Source: Tolypothrix sp. FACHB-123
GTDB taxonomy: Bacteria > Cyanobacteriota > Cyanobacteriia > Cyanobacteriales > Nostocaceae
Direction of reading: 5' to 3'
Assembly: GCF_014697075.1 (NCBI RefSeq)
Contig: NZ_JACJRE010000008.1
Location: 124,001 to 188,000 of the forward strand
DNA: 64,000 nt
Program-made: the position numbers and the translations under genes
Notes under the pieces: generated by a model
Told to the model about the DNA's origin: nothing
The model's input: only the letters and a program-made list of their open reading frames with translations
The model's database searches: none
Shown: positions 55,874 through 64,000 of the stretch, in pieces
Position numbering within the stretch: position 1 is the first letter of the stretch
Layout: each line of letters begins with the position of its first letter

Positions 55874-56662
55874 TTATTTGTCTTTCCTGCCAAATAAATC
55901 CATTTGCGAAGTTGTGCGTAAAAGCCTAGCAGCTTCTGCTGAAGAATCAACACGCCGCGCCCGGTTATTCTCATCCATTTGTTGGGAAATATTCGCTAAA
56001 TTTAAATTTGAATATTGCAAGAAATGATTTACCTGCATAGTCTGCGCCAGTGTTTCTCCAACGATTTTGGATTGTTGACTTTGAATCTGAATATTTTTAA
56101 GTTGTAAATCAGATTCATTGCTATTCAATAACGCGCCCAAACCAGGAATACCCGCAGTAGTTAATTGACCGAGTTGTGATTGAAAGCTACCCAGAAAATT
56201 TTGGTGGCTTTTATCAGCTTCTTGGGCAATTTTGGAAATATTTTCTAGGGTTTTTTCCGTATCTTGTAACTTAGCTTTTGTTCTGAGTTGACCAGTTTTA
56301 CCCAAAACGCTAGCAACAGAACTGCGGGTAATCAGGCGATTAATTTCATTAGTAGCTGTTTTCGACTTTAATGCCGGATTGTTATCAAATTTATCTGAGA
56401 TAGAATTGACAATCATTACATTTTCTAACCTATCTCCTGCTGTAATAGGGTTAGGTAAATTCATCTGTCCTGTGGATTCATTCAGCGCACTTTGAGACTG
56501 CATTTCTACAGGCTTTAAGGTTGAACTCAAATTATTTTTGAGATAGTTTTGTAATTCACTGGAATAGGATTGGAAATCGGCTAAAACATTGCCTAATTGT
56601 GCCATTGCTGGAAGTGTGACTAGCAATCCTAAACTAAGAGTGAAAATAACGGTTTTTTTCAT
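55874..56662 (-). CDS. VirB5/TrbJ-like secreted protein
   Basis: The 262-residue protein has a clear signal peptide (MKKTVIFTLSLGLLVTLPAMAQ, cleavage after AMA). A mostly helical, Gln/Ser/Asn-rich body follows, with coiled-coil potential (LQDTEKTLENISKIAQEADK). This is the look of VirB5/TrbJ proteins, which sit at the pilus tip or periplasm. Its place between the VirB4- and VirB6-like genes supports the assignment. Sequence similarity alone would be too weak. Confidence 0.6.
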   Translation of the reverse strand: MKKTVIFTLSLGLLVTLPAMAQLGNVLADFQSYSSELQNYLKNNLSSTLKPVEMQSQSALNESTGQMNLPNPITAGDRLENVMIVNSISDKFDNNPALKSKTATNEINRLITRSSVASVLGKTGQLRTKAKLQDTEKTLENISKIAQEADKSHQNFLGSFQSQLGQLTTAGIPGLGALLNSNESDLQLKNIQIQSQQSKIVGETLAQTMQVNHFLQYSNLNLANISQQMDENNRARRVDSSAEAARLLRTTSQMDLFGRKDK

Positions 56663-56719
56663 AAATTTGTCATTAGTTATTAGTCATTAGTCATTTGTCT
56701 TCCTTGTCTTCCTTCCCTT

Positions 56720-59464
56720 CTAACTTCCGCGCAAAGAAGCGACTAATTGACGCGCAAACACGGAAATCGCTTCATATTTATCGCGGTGGCGTTGCATTGA
56801 TTGTTGACGCGCAGATTGTTCGTGGGGGTTGTTTGCAACTACGGCTAGTTGTTCGTAACCGGGATAGTAGCGACAGAATGTATAAATTCCGTTATCATCT
56901 AGCAACCATTGGCTATAAATTCCCTCTTTGCGGGGGAAAAAGCTTTCGGATGCGTTGCGGGCGATAATTTCTTTGGGATATTTCAAGATATTGACGAAAC
57001 TATCCACAGCTACCGGCTGAATTCGACCGATTAATCTGGTGGTGAGGTTTTGTAAAATTTTGGCGGAGGCGGTGGATTTGGCGATGGTATCGGGGTCTTG
57101 AGCCGATAAAATGACTCTAATCCCAGCTTTAGCACCGTTAGCGCAAATTCTCCCCACTAAATTAGCAATTTGGTCAAATTCAAACAAAATTGGCGCTTCA
57201 TCGATAAAAAATATCGAGGCGGGACTGCTGAGGGCGCGACGTAAAGCAGCAGAGTAAGCACTCAAGGAAAGTACAGCAGCATCTTCACTATCGGAGAGGT
57301 TGCGGAGTGCAAATACTAATAGTTTGGCATCTGTGCGAAAGCTGGAAGGTGCGGAAATCGCTTGTCCGACACGGCTAGAAAGCCAAAACCGCAGGCGTAA
57401 TTGAATTTGACTCAATGCATCTTCTACTCTGCTGCTGAGAGAATCAAGTTGCAGATGTTCTGGGGAACAGAAATATAAGAAATCTCTCAGAGTAGGGGTT
57501 TTTTGCCAAGCTAGGGAACCGAAACCGCCAGCCATTGCTTCTTGATAACGCTGTTTGATAGTGCGATCGCTAAAAAAGGCCGACAATGCTAAGTTGATTA
57601 TGGAACGCACTGTCTGTGCCAATAGAGGGTTTTCTATTGACGATCCCAATACCATTGTCATCAGCGCCGATTCTAAGAAGGCTGTGTAATCGAGCATTCT
57701 ATCTTTTTGTTCTTCTGCACTCAAAGCACGCAAATCTGGCTGCTCAAATAAGTTATTTGATTGTTTAGAAATATCAAAGTAGGCTCCATTTTCCTCCATA
57801 AATTCTGTATAGTCAGTGAAGGTAGATGTGCCATCGGGTTTCGGGAAATCTAGCGCCACAACGGGAATATCATGGGCTAACGCTTGAGTTAAAATCCCCG
57901 ACACTAACACCGATTTCCCGGCTCTAGTTGTGGCGAATAAAGCTAAATTTTTGTGTTGGGTAAATAAATCTAAATGTACAGGTGTTCCCCCTTCAGAAGC
58001 AATTAACTCAAACCCTTGACTATCACCTTGTCTTGTTAAAACTAAAGGCATTAATCCGGGAACTTCGCTAGTTAAATATAACTGTCTTCTGTTAAATGGT
58101 TTAACTAGTAAACCTTCCCAAACTATAGGTAGAGATTGTAGCCAAATCTTCCAAGCATATTCGGTTTCTCTAATTACTCTGGCTGGACGTTGAAAACAGT
58201 TTTCAATATATCTTGTAGCTTCATCCAATTGTTCCACATTTGGACGATGGACAAAAATAGCAATACCTGTATATATAGGTATGGCTCCTTCATAAAGTTG
58301 TTCTTGCGCAGCGACAGATTTCTTTAACTTTAATTGGGCATTAACATCAATTGTCCGACTTTTCTCTTGAGCCATCAGCGCTGTCATATTCGACTGCTTC
58401 AAAACTCGTTGTAAGGTAGTTTTGACTAAAGCTGGATTGGCGGCTGTTAACTGACAAAATATTTCCGTATCAACTACAGTTTCTCTTGATAGTAGTTCCC
58501 ATAAATACCGCAGTTGGGAAGATTTATTTGCCCAACCACCAGGTTTTTCTAAAAATGTCAAAGCGCCAATATAGCTATTATTCACATTTACCCACCGCCT
58601 GTCTGCACAAGGCACGCCAGATTCCATCAGTAAGGTAGTGCTGTGAATATTTTCCACTAAAAGTTTTGTACTCGGTAATTCTGAATAAGCTTGTTCGTGG
58701 AGTCCCGTTTCGTCTAAGGTGAGCAATTGAGGAATTTCTATCGGGGGTGTATCGTTAAATCTCCGCCAAATTTCTCCCCATAATTGTTTAGCTGTTAATG
58801 GCTTGATATCTAAGCCCATTTTGTTAGATAATAGCTGCTCCCAGCGACTAAAACCTTGTTTATAGGCGTTGGTAATCATAGTCTCTAGCCGCTGGTTTTC
58901 AACTTCGGCAATATCACCTTTAAATTTCAACCACCAAGCTTCACTTCTAGCTAGGAATTTTTCAATTAAATCATCGGCATTGCTGGCATTGGGTTCGATG
59001 GTATATGTAACGTAAATTCGCAGAAATTTCGGTTTACGAATTCCAGAATTTGTCAGTTCCTTGGTTCTGGCGCGTTCTGCCATTAATAAGTATTTGATAT
59101 CCCGCGAACTGGTATTTCTAGCTAACTCTGCTAATTCTTTTTGGCGTTCTTTATCGTCAATAAATGAACCCAAATGCAAGGTCATTTTTTCGCCACTGGG
59201 AATATCTTTCAATCCAGCTTCGATGTTGTCAAATAGGGTATCAATTTGTTCGCTTCTCAGGGTACTGTGAATCCCTCGGCATTCAAAGCCAAATACAAAG
59301 CAAAACCTATCTTTTTGGTTGCCTTTGGTTAATATATAAGCGCCAACGTCGCGTCTATTGAAGGAGACACGCAGCATTGTTGCTAGGTGTAAAGCGTCTT
59401 CAAAGGGTGTTAACCTGGCGTTGCCGGCGATACCGATGCTTTGTTTTCCGATTTTTTGCTTCAT
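56720..59464 (-). CDS. VirB4/TraC-like T4SS ATPase
   Basis: The 914-residue protein has an N-terminal ~450-residue VirB4/TraC-type region and a C-terminal RecA-like ATPase. Walker A is FATTRAGKSVLVSG near residue 510, Walker B is IFFIDEAPILF near residue 755, and a later LSAQDPDTIAKS segment fits the sensor position. VirB4 energises pilus assembly and substrate transfer and is the most conserved T4SS component. No VirD4- or VirB11-like ATPase is seen in this window. The start ATG lies inside the end of the upstream gene (65-base overlap), which implies coupled expression. Confidence 0.88.
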   Translation of the reverse strand: MKQKIGKQSIGIAGNARLTPFEDALHLATMLRVSFNRRDVGAYILTKGNQKDRFCFVFGFECRGIHSTLRSEQIDTLFDNIEAGLKDIPSGEKMTLHLGSFIDDKERQKELAELARNTSSRDIKYLLMAERARTKELTNSGIRKPKFLRIYVTYTIEPNASNADDLIEKFLARSEAWWLKFKGDIAEVENQRLETMITNAYKQGFSRWEQLLSNKMGLDIKPLTAKQLWGEIWRRFNDTPPIEIPQLLTLDETGLHEQAYSELPSTKLLVENIHSTTLLMESGVPCADRRWVNVNNSYIGALTFLEKPGGWANKSSQLRYLWELLSRETVVDTEIFCQLTAANPALVKTTLQRVLKQSNMTALMAQEKSRTIDVNAQLKLKKSVAAQEQLYEGAIPIYTGIAIFVHRPNVEQLDEATRYIENCFQRPARVIRETEYAWKIWLQSLPIVWEGLLVKPFNRRQLYLTSEVPGLMPLVLTRQGDSQGFELIASEGGTPVHLDLFTQHKNLALFATTRAGKSVLVSGILTQALAHDIPVVALDFPKPDGTSTFTDYTEFMEENGAYFDISKQSNNLFEQPDLRALSAEEQKDRMLDYTAFLESALMTMVLGSSIENPLLAQTVRSIINLALSAFFSDRTIKQRYQEAMAGGFGSLAWQKTPTLRDFLYFCSPEHLQLDSLSSRVEDALSQIQLRLRFWLSSRVGQAISAPSSFRTDAKLLVFALRNLSDSEDAAVLSLSAYSAALRRALSSPASIFFIDEAPILFEFDQIANLVGRICANGAKAGIRVILSAQDPDTIAKSTASAKILQNLTTRLIGRIQPVAVDSFVNILKYPKEIIARNASESFFPRKEGIYSQWLLDDNGIYTFCRYYPGYEQLAVVANNPHEQSARQQSMQRHRDKYEAISVFARQLVASLRGS

Positions 59465-59789
59465 GATTTACTTCTAACAAGCTCTGATAACGTGCAAAGC
59501 CTCTTGTCCATGCAGGAACGCCGATGAATTTACTTAAAAAGCTCCAACTTCTACCACCAGTTAATATCCACCAAGTAGCCATTCCCCAACCGGCGATGAG
59601 GATTGTCCACAGCCATTTTTTAAAGTCATCTTGGAATAGTCCGCCAAAGATGCCGTTAACTATAAAGTAGGCAGCTAAAGCAATGACTGTCCAAGGTAGG
59701 ATTTGATCTGCTGGTAGTGGCCCTAATGATGGTTGGCTACCTAATATTTGATTGACTGGACGAAAGTCTTTGTCTGGTTCTGGAGACAT
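59400..59789 (-). CDS. VirB3/TraL-like small membrane protein
   Basis: The 129-residue protein has two transmembrane helices (ILPWTVIALAAYFIVNGIFG and WLWTILIAGWGMATWWILTG) and a very basic C-terminus (NRKTKHRYRRQRQ). In T4SS operons a small two-helix protein directly ahead of the VirB4 gene is normally VirB3/TraL, and its 3' end overlaps VirB4 here. Sequence similarity to known VirB3 is not evident by eye. Confidence 0.55.
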   Translation of the reverse strand: MSPEPDKDFRPVNQILGSQPSLGPLPADQILPWTVIALAAYFIVNGIFGGLFQDDFKKWLWTILIAGWGMATWWILTGGRSWSFLSKFIGVPAWTRGFARYQSLLEVNHEAKNRKTKHRYRRQRQVNTL

Positions 59790-59803
59790 GACAAATCTCT
59801 CAA

Positions 59804-60403
59804 TTATTTGTTACCACTACCAATGACAAAGCCGGTGAGCACATCTGCAATGGTGACTGCAACTACCACTAATAAAGGGGTTCTGGCGATGTTTTGCCAA
59901 TCTTCGTCTTTGCGTACAGCGTTGACTACCCCAATTAAGGCGACAGCTATATATAGTAGGTACAATGCCCGTAAGACGTTGAAGACTAATCCCACGGCTA
60001 ATTGAGTGTTACCACCTGTGCTAGTGCCTTGAGTTAGGGTATTTTGAAAGAAGTCTTCGGCTTTTTTGAAGAATTGTGCTTGTGCTGGGGCGGCGAAGTA
60101 GTCCAGCCAAAATATACTCAACAGAGTGACTACCGCTAATATTTGCAGTGAAATTAACTGGCGTTTTGGTAATCTGATTTGTTGCCCGATTCGCTGTATG
60201 ACTATGGCGATTAAACTACCCATTAGTAAACAGAAAAGTAATACAGGACTTTTCAGACTAATTACACTGATTAATAATCCACAGGCTAACAGAAATGGGA
60301 GCGATTCAATTAGCCGCAGCCGCCAATAATTCAGCGTTTTGGGGAATTGATTTCTAGCTAAGTTTGCGAAGAAGTGACTCTGATAAGAGCGTTGCTTGAA
60401 CAT
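59804..60403 (-). CDS. VirB2/TrbC pilin-like membrane protein with long N-terminal part
   Basis: The roughly 199-residue protein has an N-terminal region with two or three membrane segments (LPFLLACGLLISVISL, VLLFCLLMGSLIAIVI). A further segment ends in APAQAQF, a good signal-peptidase site. The last ~85 residues would then be a small two-helix protein (FNVLRALYLLYIAVALIGVV and LLVVVAVTIADVLTGFVIG), as in VirB2/TrbC pilins. The extra N-terminal helices are unusual. ATG 60403 follows TAGGAAATTTGCTCAA. The frame's TTG at 60478 is less likely. It is the first gene of the cluster. Confidence 0.55.
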   Translation of the reverse strand: MFKQRSYQSHFFANLARNQFPKTLNYWRLRLIESLPFLLACGLLISVISLKSPVLLFCLLMGSLIAIVIQRIGQQIRLPKRQLISLQILAVVTLLSIFWLDYFAAPAQAQFFKKAEDFFQNTLTQGTSTGGNTQLAVGLVFNVLRALYLLYIAVALIGVVNAVRKDEDWQNIARTPLLVVVAVTIADVLTGFVIGSGNK

Positions 60404-61004
60404 TTGAGCAAATTTCCTATTGATGGTTAATCTCAGATAGCTCTGCCATACAAAACTTATTATTTCATCTATACGCAATTCTGCGCGATCGCCAAATTTT
60501 TATTCTTTACGGGCGATTTTTTCATGCTAAGTATTCTTTTTCTCTTAACATCTTCATAATCTTGTTAACCTCCATGTGACTGATAATGTGCACGTAAAAG
60601 TTGTTTGTCTTCAGGCTCTGCGACAAACTTAACTTACTGAGGTTTAGCCATTTTTTTATGACTAATCTCTTGCGTAAATTTACGGTGGTAAATGCAAAAT
60701 TTCAGGGGAAGAACTTCATCAAAATTAAACAGAACTCTCTTCCCGTACCCTGGAGCTTATGATTCAGGCCTAGTTTAATACTTGATTAAGGTAATTCAAA
60801 TAAGCAAAAATACTCATTGACACAGATAAACTTGTTGTAAATTGCTACTAAAATCTGTCAGAGAAAATCCGCAAATCCCCTCAGTGACAATATGTCAACC
60901 CATCGGAAGAAGTAAACTAAATCTTAGAAAAAACTTCATAAAATCCTTAAAATTGCAATTTGTTAAGTTTTTCTTTACCCTTTGTTAAAGAGACAAAAAT
61001 CAAC
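60404..61004. other. Divergent control region between the T4SS-like cluster and rsmH
   Basis: About 600 AT-rich bases with no supported gene must contain the promoters of both sides. A short palindrome GTAAATTTAC at 60674-60683 and the AAGAACTTC...ACTCTCTTCCC stretch near 60708-60745 are the only structured bits I see. No confident promoter pair was found. Confidence 0.45.
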
Positions 61005-61901
61005 ATGAACATCGATTCCCCAACCCCGTCTGATGCAGAAGCAACAATGTTTTCCCACATTCCCGTCTTAAGTCGGGAGTTAATTGAAGGTTTAGCAGTG
61101 CATCCTGGAGGACATTATTTAGATGCAACAGTCGGTGGTGGAGGTCACACGCGTCTATTGCTCGAAGCTGCTTTGAATGTACAGGTTACAGCCATCGATC
61201 AAGATGCGGATGCTTTAGCTGCTGCACAAAAGTATTTAGCTGGATATGAAGAACAAGTAAACTTCGTCCACAGCAATTTTGCTACTTATGAATTTACACA
61301 TGGCACCTTTGATGGTATGATAGCCGACTTAGGTGTGAGTTCATATCATTTAGATACAGCAGAGCGTGGCTTTAGCTTTCGTCTTGCAGCTAATTTAGAT
61401 ATGCGCATGGATCGAGGACAATCGTTAACTGCGGCGGATGTGATCAATGATTGGGATGAAGGAGAATTAGCAGATATCTTTTTTAAATACGGTGAAGAAA
61501 GATTATCACGACGCATCGCCAGACGTATTGTGGAACGGCGTCCTTTGCAGACTACTGTAGAATTAGCCGAGGCGATCGCATCTTGTGTACCACCAAAATA
61601 CCGCTATGGACGCATTCACCCAGCAACTAGGGTGTTTCAAGCATTGCGCATTGTTGTCAACGACGAGTTAAAAGTTCTGGAAACCTTTGTAGAGAAAGCA
61701 CCCAATTCTCTGGTTCCTGGGGGGAGAATTGCCATTATCAGCTTTCATAGCTTAGAAGACAGGCTGGTGAAGCATGGGTTACGAAATTCCCCACTGTTGC
61801 GCGTGTTAACCAAAAAACCAATTACAGCCCAAGAATCAGAACTCGCGCAAAATCCGCGATCGCGTTCTGCTAAGTTGAGGATAGCCGAAAGGATAGAGTA
61901 A
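61005..61901 (+). CDS. rsmH: 16S rRNA (cytosine(1402)-N(4))-methyltransferase
   Basis: RsmH (MraW) methylates C1402 in the ribosomal P site. The roughly 298-residue protein has the SAM-binding [48 protein letters not shown] and [13 protein letters not shown] blocks, and ends with [13 protein letters not shown] and [13 protein letters not shown], all family hallmarks. The ATG at 61005 (MNIDSPTPS) is preferred to a TTG fifteen codons upstream. It is not next to ftsL or division genes here, as is usual in cyanobacteria. Confidence 0.96.
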   Translation: MNIDSPTPSDAEATMFSHIPVLSRELIEGLAVHPGGHYLDATVGGGGHTRLLLEAALNVQVTAIDQDADALAAAQKYLAGYEEQVNFVHSNFATYEFTHGTFDGMIADLGVSSYHLDTAERGFSFRLAANLDMRMDRGQSLTAADVINDWDEGELADIFFKYGEERLSRRIARRIVERRPLQTTVELAEAIASCVPPKYRYGRIHPATRVFQALRIVVNDELKVLETFVEKAPNSLVPGGRIAIISFHSLEDRLVKHGLRNSPLLRVLTKKPITAQESELAQNPRSRSAKLRIAERIE

Positions 61902-61970
61902 ATGTTGACGGTTGACGGTTGACAGTTGATCGGCTTGATGTAGTAAATTAGCGAAATTCTCTCAACCTCT

Positions 61971-63449
61971 TTAATTACGAATTATTTTTGGTAATTCAAT
62001 TTGAAATGTGGAACCTTCGCCGAGTTTGCTGAAGACGCTAATTGTACCTTGCATCATCTGCACTAAGGATTTAGTTATGGCTAAACCTAAACCCATACCT
62101 TCATATTGACGACTATTGCTTTGATCGACTTGGCGAAATTGCTCAAAAATACATTCTAGGTGATGGGGCGCGATTCCTATACCTGTATCTTGGACGGCGA
62201 TCGCAATTCTATCACTAGAAATGTCCCAAGCTTTGACTGTGACTCTACCTCTGGCTGTGAATTTGATGGCGTTTAACAACAGTTTAACTAAAACTTGTCT
62301 GAGGCGATCGCTGTCATTGACAATCAAGTCACAAGCAAGATTAATCTCTACTTGCAAATCTAATAACTTTTCCTCGGCTAAAAAACGATGTTCGGCTACG
62401 GTTGTTAACAGCAAATCTGTTAAATTAAATTCTTCTGGGTGAAAAGAAACATTACCTGCTTCCACATTGGCAAAGTCCAGCATATCTTCAATAATTGACA
62501 GCAGGTGGTTCCCATTATTGAGAATGCGTTGCACCATTTCTATTTGTGGTTCAGACAACTGGGTGGTACGCTGACGCAACAGCACTTGTGATAACCCCAA
62601 AATCACGTTCAGGGGAGTGCGCAGTTCATGGGATGTAGTAGCTAAAAATTGTGACTTTAACTCTGCTGCTTCTACCAGTTGTTGGTTTTGTAGCTGCATT
62701 TGCTGGCGAATTTGTTCGAGTTCGCGATTTTGAGCTAACAGAATTTCGTTTTGTTTGGCTAAGCGTTCTTCTCGCTCCTGCAAAACTTGCAGCATGATGG
62801 TATTGTTAATAGCGATCGCTGCTACTTCACCCAATGCATCTAACAAGTGTTGTGACGCTGCATTAAAAGCATGGGGATTTTCCCAGTTACCAATAGCCAA
62901 CACTCCCAATTGTCCTGCTTGTGCTGACTTAATGGCTACAGCATACATGGAAGCAGGGGTAAAAGCTGAATACGCTGTGGTACAGGAAAATAAAGGACAT
63001 GAAGGTAAGTCCTCAACAACACAGTCTACCTTTTCCCTATTTCCTTGAAATAGTTGGGATACACCAGTAGTAAATACCTGGGTGAGTAAACTGGAACTAT
63101 TATGAAAAGGCCGATTGCAGGAAATAGATTTTTCTCGCCAACCCCAAAGACTATTTTTAGTTTTGAGACTTCCATTAAGTTTGAGAAAAGGTAATTTATC
63201 CGCACCTATTCCCACCGTGCTGCTTAATTCTAACTGTTGAGTTTGGGGGTTATACAACGCTATCAGACAAAACTGAGCGCTATCAACAGTATTACGCACT
63301 TCCCTAACTATCACTTCTAATAGATCAGGTAAATGGATGAGTCGCTGGTTTGTCAGGTTAGTTAATAGCTGAAGTATCCCCAGTTGTTGAGGTAGTTGGG
63401 GGGAGATTGATTCTTTCCCCATATCGGTGTGCTGTCCAGTTAACATCAT
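61971..63449 (-). CDS. GAF-domain sensor histidine kinase
   Basis: The 492-residue soluble kinase has an N-terminal GAF-like sensor (residues ~25-215), a short coiled coil (EERLAKQNEILLAQNRELEQ) and a HisKA domain with H-box FLATTSHELRTPLNVILGLS. The HATPase domain is complete, with N box LVKLLLNAIKFT, G1 DTGIGIAPHH, F box FEQFRQVDQ and G2 GLGLAITKSL. No receiver domain is attached. Its ATG overlaps the stop of a small upstream gene by 4 bases, so the two are cotranslated. The response regulator partner is not in the window. Confidence 0.93.
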   Translation of the reverse strand: MMLTGQHTDMGKESISPQLPQQLGILQLLTNLTNQRLIHLPDLLEVIVREVRNTVDSAQFCLIALYNPQTQQLELSSTVGIGADKLPFLKLNGSLKTKNSLWGWREKSISCNRPFHNSSSLLTQVFTTGVSQLFQGNREKVDCVVEDLPSCPLFSCTTAYSAFTPASMYAVAIKSAQAGQLGVLAIGNWENPHAFNAASQHLLDALGEVAAIAINNTIMLQVLQEREERLAKQNEILLAQNRELEQIRQQMQLQNQQLVEAAELKSQFLATTSHELRTPLNVILGLSQVLLRQRTTQLSEPQIEMVQRILNNGNHLLSIIEDMLDFANVEAGNVSFHPEEFNLTDLLLTTVAEHRFLAEEKLLDLQVEINLACDLIVNDSDRLRQVLVKLLLNAIKFTARGRVTVKAWDISSDRIAIAVQDTGIGIAPHHLECIFEQFRQVDQSNSRQYEGMGLGLAITKSLVQMMQGTISVFSKLGEGSTFQIELPKIIRN

Positions 63450-63760
63450 AATTGGCTAACGGCGATTTGCTGCCATATCCGTTGGTGTTGCTCTCCGTCA
63501 GCGATTTCATCTGACAAACTGTTTCCTGTATCTACTTTTGGCACAGTTTGCAGAATATTTACTCCGCAAACACACAACGGCTGATCCTGAGAAATCTTTG
63601 CTTGACATACCCTGGCTACTGACAATTGCAGTTTCAACCAGATATTTTTAAAACTTAATTGCTGATAATAGTCTTTACTGCATCGGCGTTCACCAAATAA
63701 TATTCTCAATCTTCCTTCTCTAGCGATTATTTTATCAGTTAATTTCAGTACATACACCAT
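63446..63760 (-). CDS. Small protein of unknown function coupled to the histidine kinase
   Basis: The 104-residue protein is not recognised. It is basic in its N-terminal half (KIIAREGRLRILFGERRCSK), has Cys residues in the VARVCQAKI and PLCVCGVN segments, and an acidic C-terminus. Its stop (TGA) overlaps the kinase's ATG in ATGA, suggesting translational coupling and a related role. A short accessory or sensor protein is possible. The remaining 240 bases to the window end are AT-rich with no gene seen. Confidence 0.55.
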   Translation of the reverse strand: MVYVLKLTDKIIAREGRLRILFGERRCSKDYYQQLSFKNIWLKLQLSVARVCQAKISQDQPLCVCGVNILQTVPKVDTGNSLSDEIADGEQHQRIWQQIAVSQL

Positions 63761-64000
63761 TTTCTCGTCAGTGATTATACTGGATTTTTACTTTATTTTT
63801 CTTTATACTTTAACCAGTAAATATTGAAATTCATGTAAAGTATTTAACTGGCAATATATTAAATTCATTGAGAAATTTTAACTGTATTTGCTATGACAAA
63901 TATAGATATCTAAATGTCATAATCTAGCGATAAAAAACTTAATATTTATTAGCTATTTGCTGTATTAGCCCTTAGCATGGATGATAACCAGCCGTAAAAC

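Overview
The window looks like chromosome of a filamentous, probably heterocyst-forming cyanobacterium (Nostocales). The largest RNA polymerase subunit is split into rpoC1 and rpoC2. The octamer GCGATCGC is frequent. A plant-type carotenoid desaturase family member is present. Spacers are full of short tandem repeats of the TTGACTG, CAATGCC and GGGCATT kind. No tRNA, rRNA, CRISPR array or complete insertion sequence was recognised.

Layout. 1-986 is the 3' end of a GH5-CBM2 cellulase. 1192-12752 is a minus-strand information-processing block (rpoC2, rpoC1, rpoB, tatD, rpsT), followed by divergent hisD. 14.7-21.8 kb carries a universal stress protein, an SRPBCC protein, hslO (Hsp33), a membrane-anchored helical-repeat protein, a CrtD-type carotenoid desaturase and a small conserved protein. 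21.9-25.5 kb holds a 21-bp heptad minisatellite, a NACHT NTPase with pentapeptide repeats and a small membrane protein. 25.7-34.5 kb is mixed housekeeping: M16 peptidase, fructosamine-kinase-like protein, a VapB-like antitoxin with a wrecked vapC that contains a MITE, a 2OG-Fe(II) oxygenase, a Sua5/YrdC protein, a degenerate histidine kinase, a GNAT and an MFS transporter. secD-secF lie at 34.6-37.0 kb.

37.3-47 kb is accessory in character. It has a CHAT / NB-ARC / WD40 NLR-like gene interrupted by one -1 frameshift in a run of nine A, a second 21-bp heptad array, and KTSC, PhoD-like phosphatase, nucleotidyltransferase and pRiA4b ORF-3 family genes. A DUF4365 remnant follows. Then come dnaG and a cell-wall amidase.

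50.8-60.4 kb is a nine-gene minus-strand cluster that reads like a type IV secretion core in VirB order: pilin-like B2, B3-like, B4/TraC ATPase, B5/TrbJ-like, B6/TrbL-like, two B8-like paralogues, B10/TrbI and B9/TraK-like. No relaxase, VirD4 coupling protein or VirB11 ATPase is visible in the window. rsmH and a GAF histidine kinase with a coupled small ORF close the window.

The strongest leads are: (1) the T4SS-like cluster without mobilisation genes in a housekeeping chromosomal setting; (2) the frameshift-split CHAT-NB-ARC-WD40 gene with near-identical WD40 repeats; (3) the vapC remnant disrupted by a 123-bp MITE with TTA target duplication; (4) two unrelated 21-bp heptad arrays, each next to a STAND ATPase gene; (5) a structured leader in front of the MFS gene. 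Functions of individual T4SS-like genes other than the ATPase and the VirB10-like protein are inferred mainly from order and topology.
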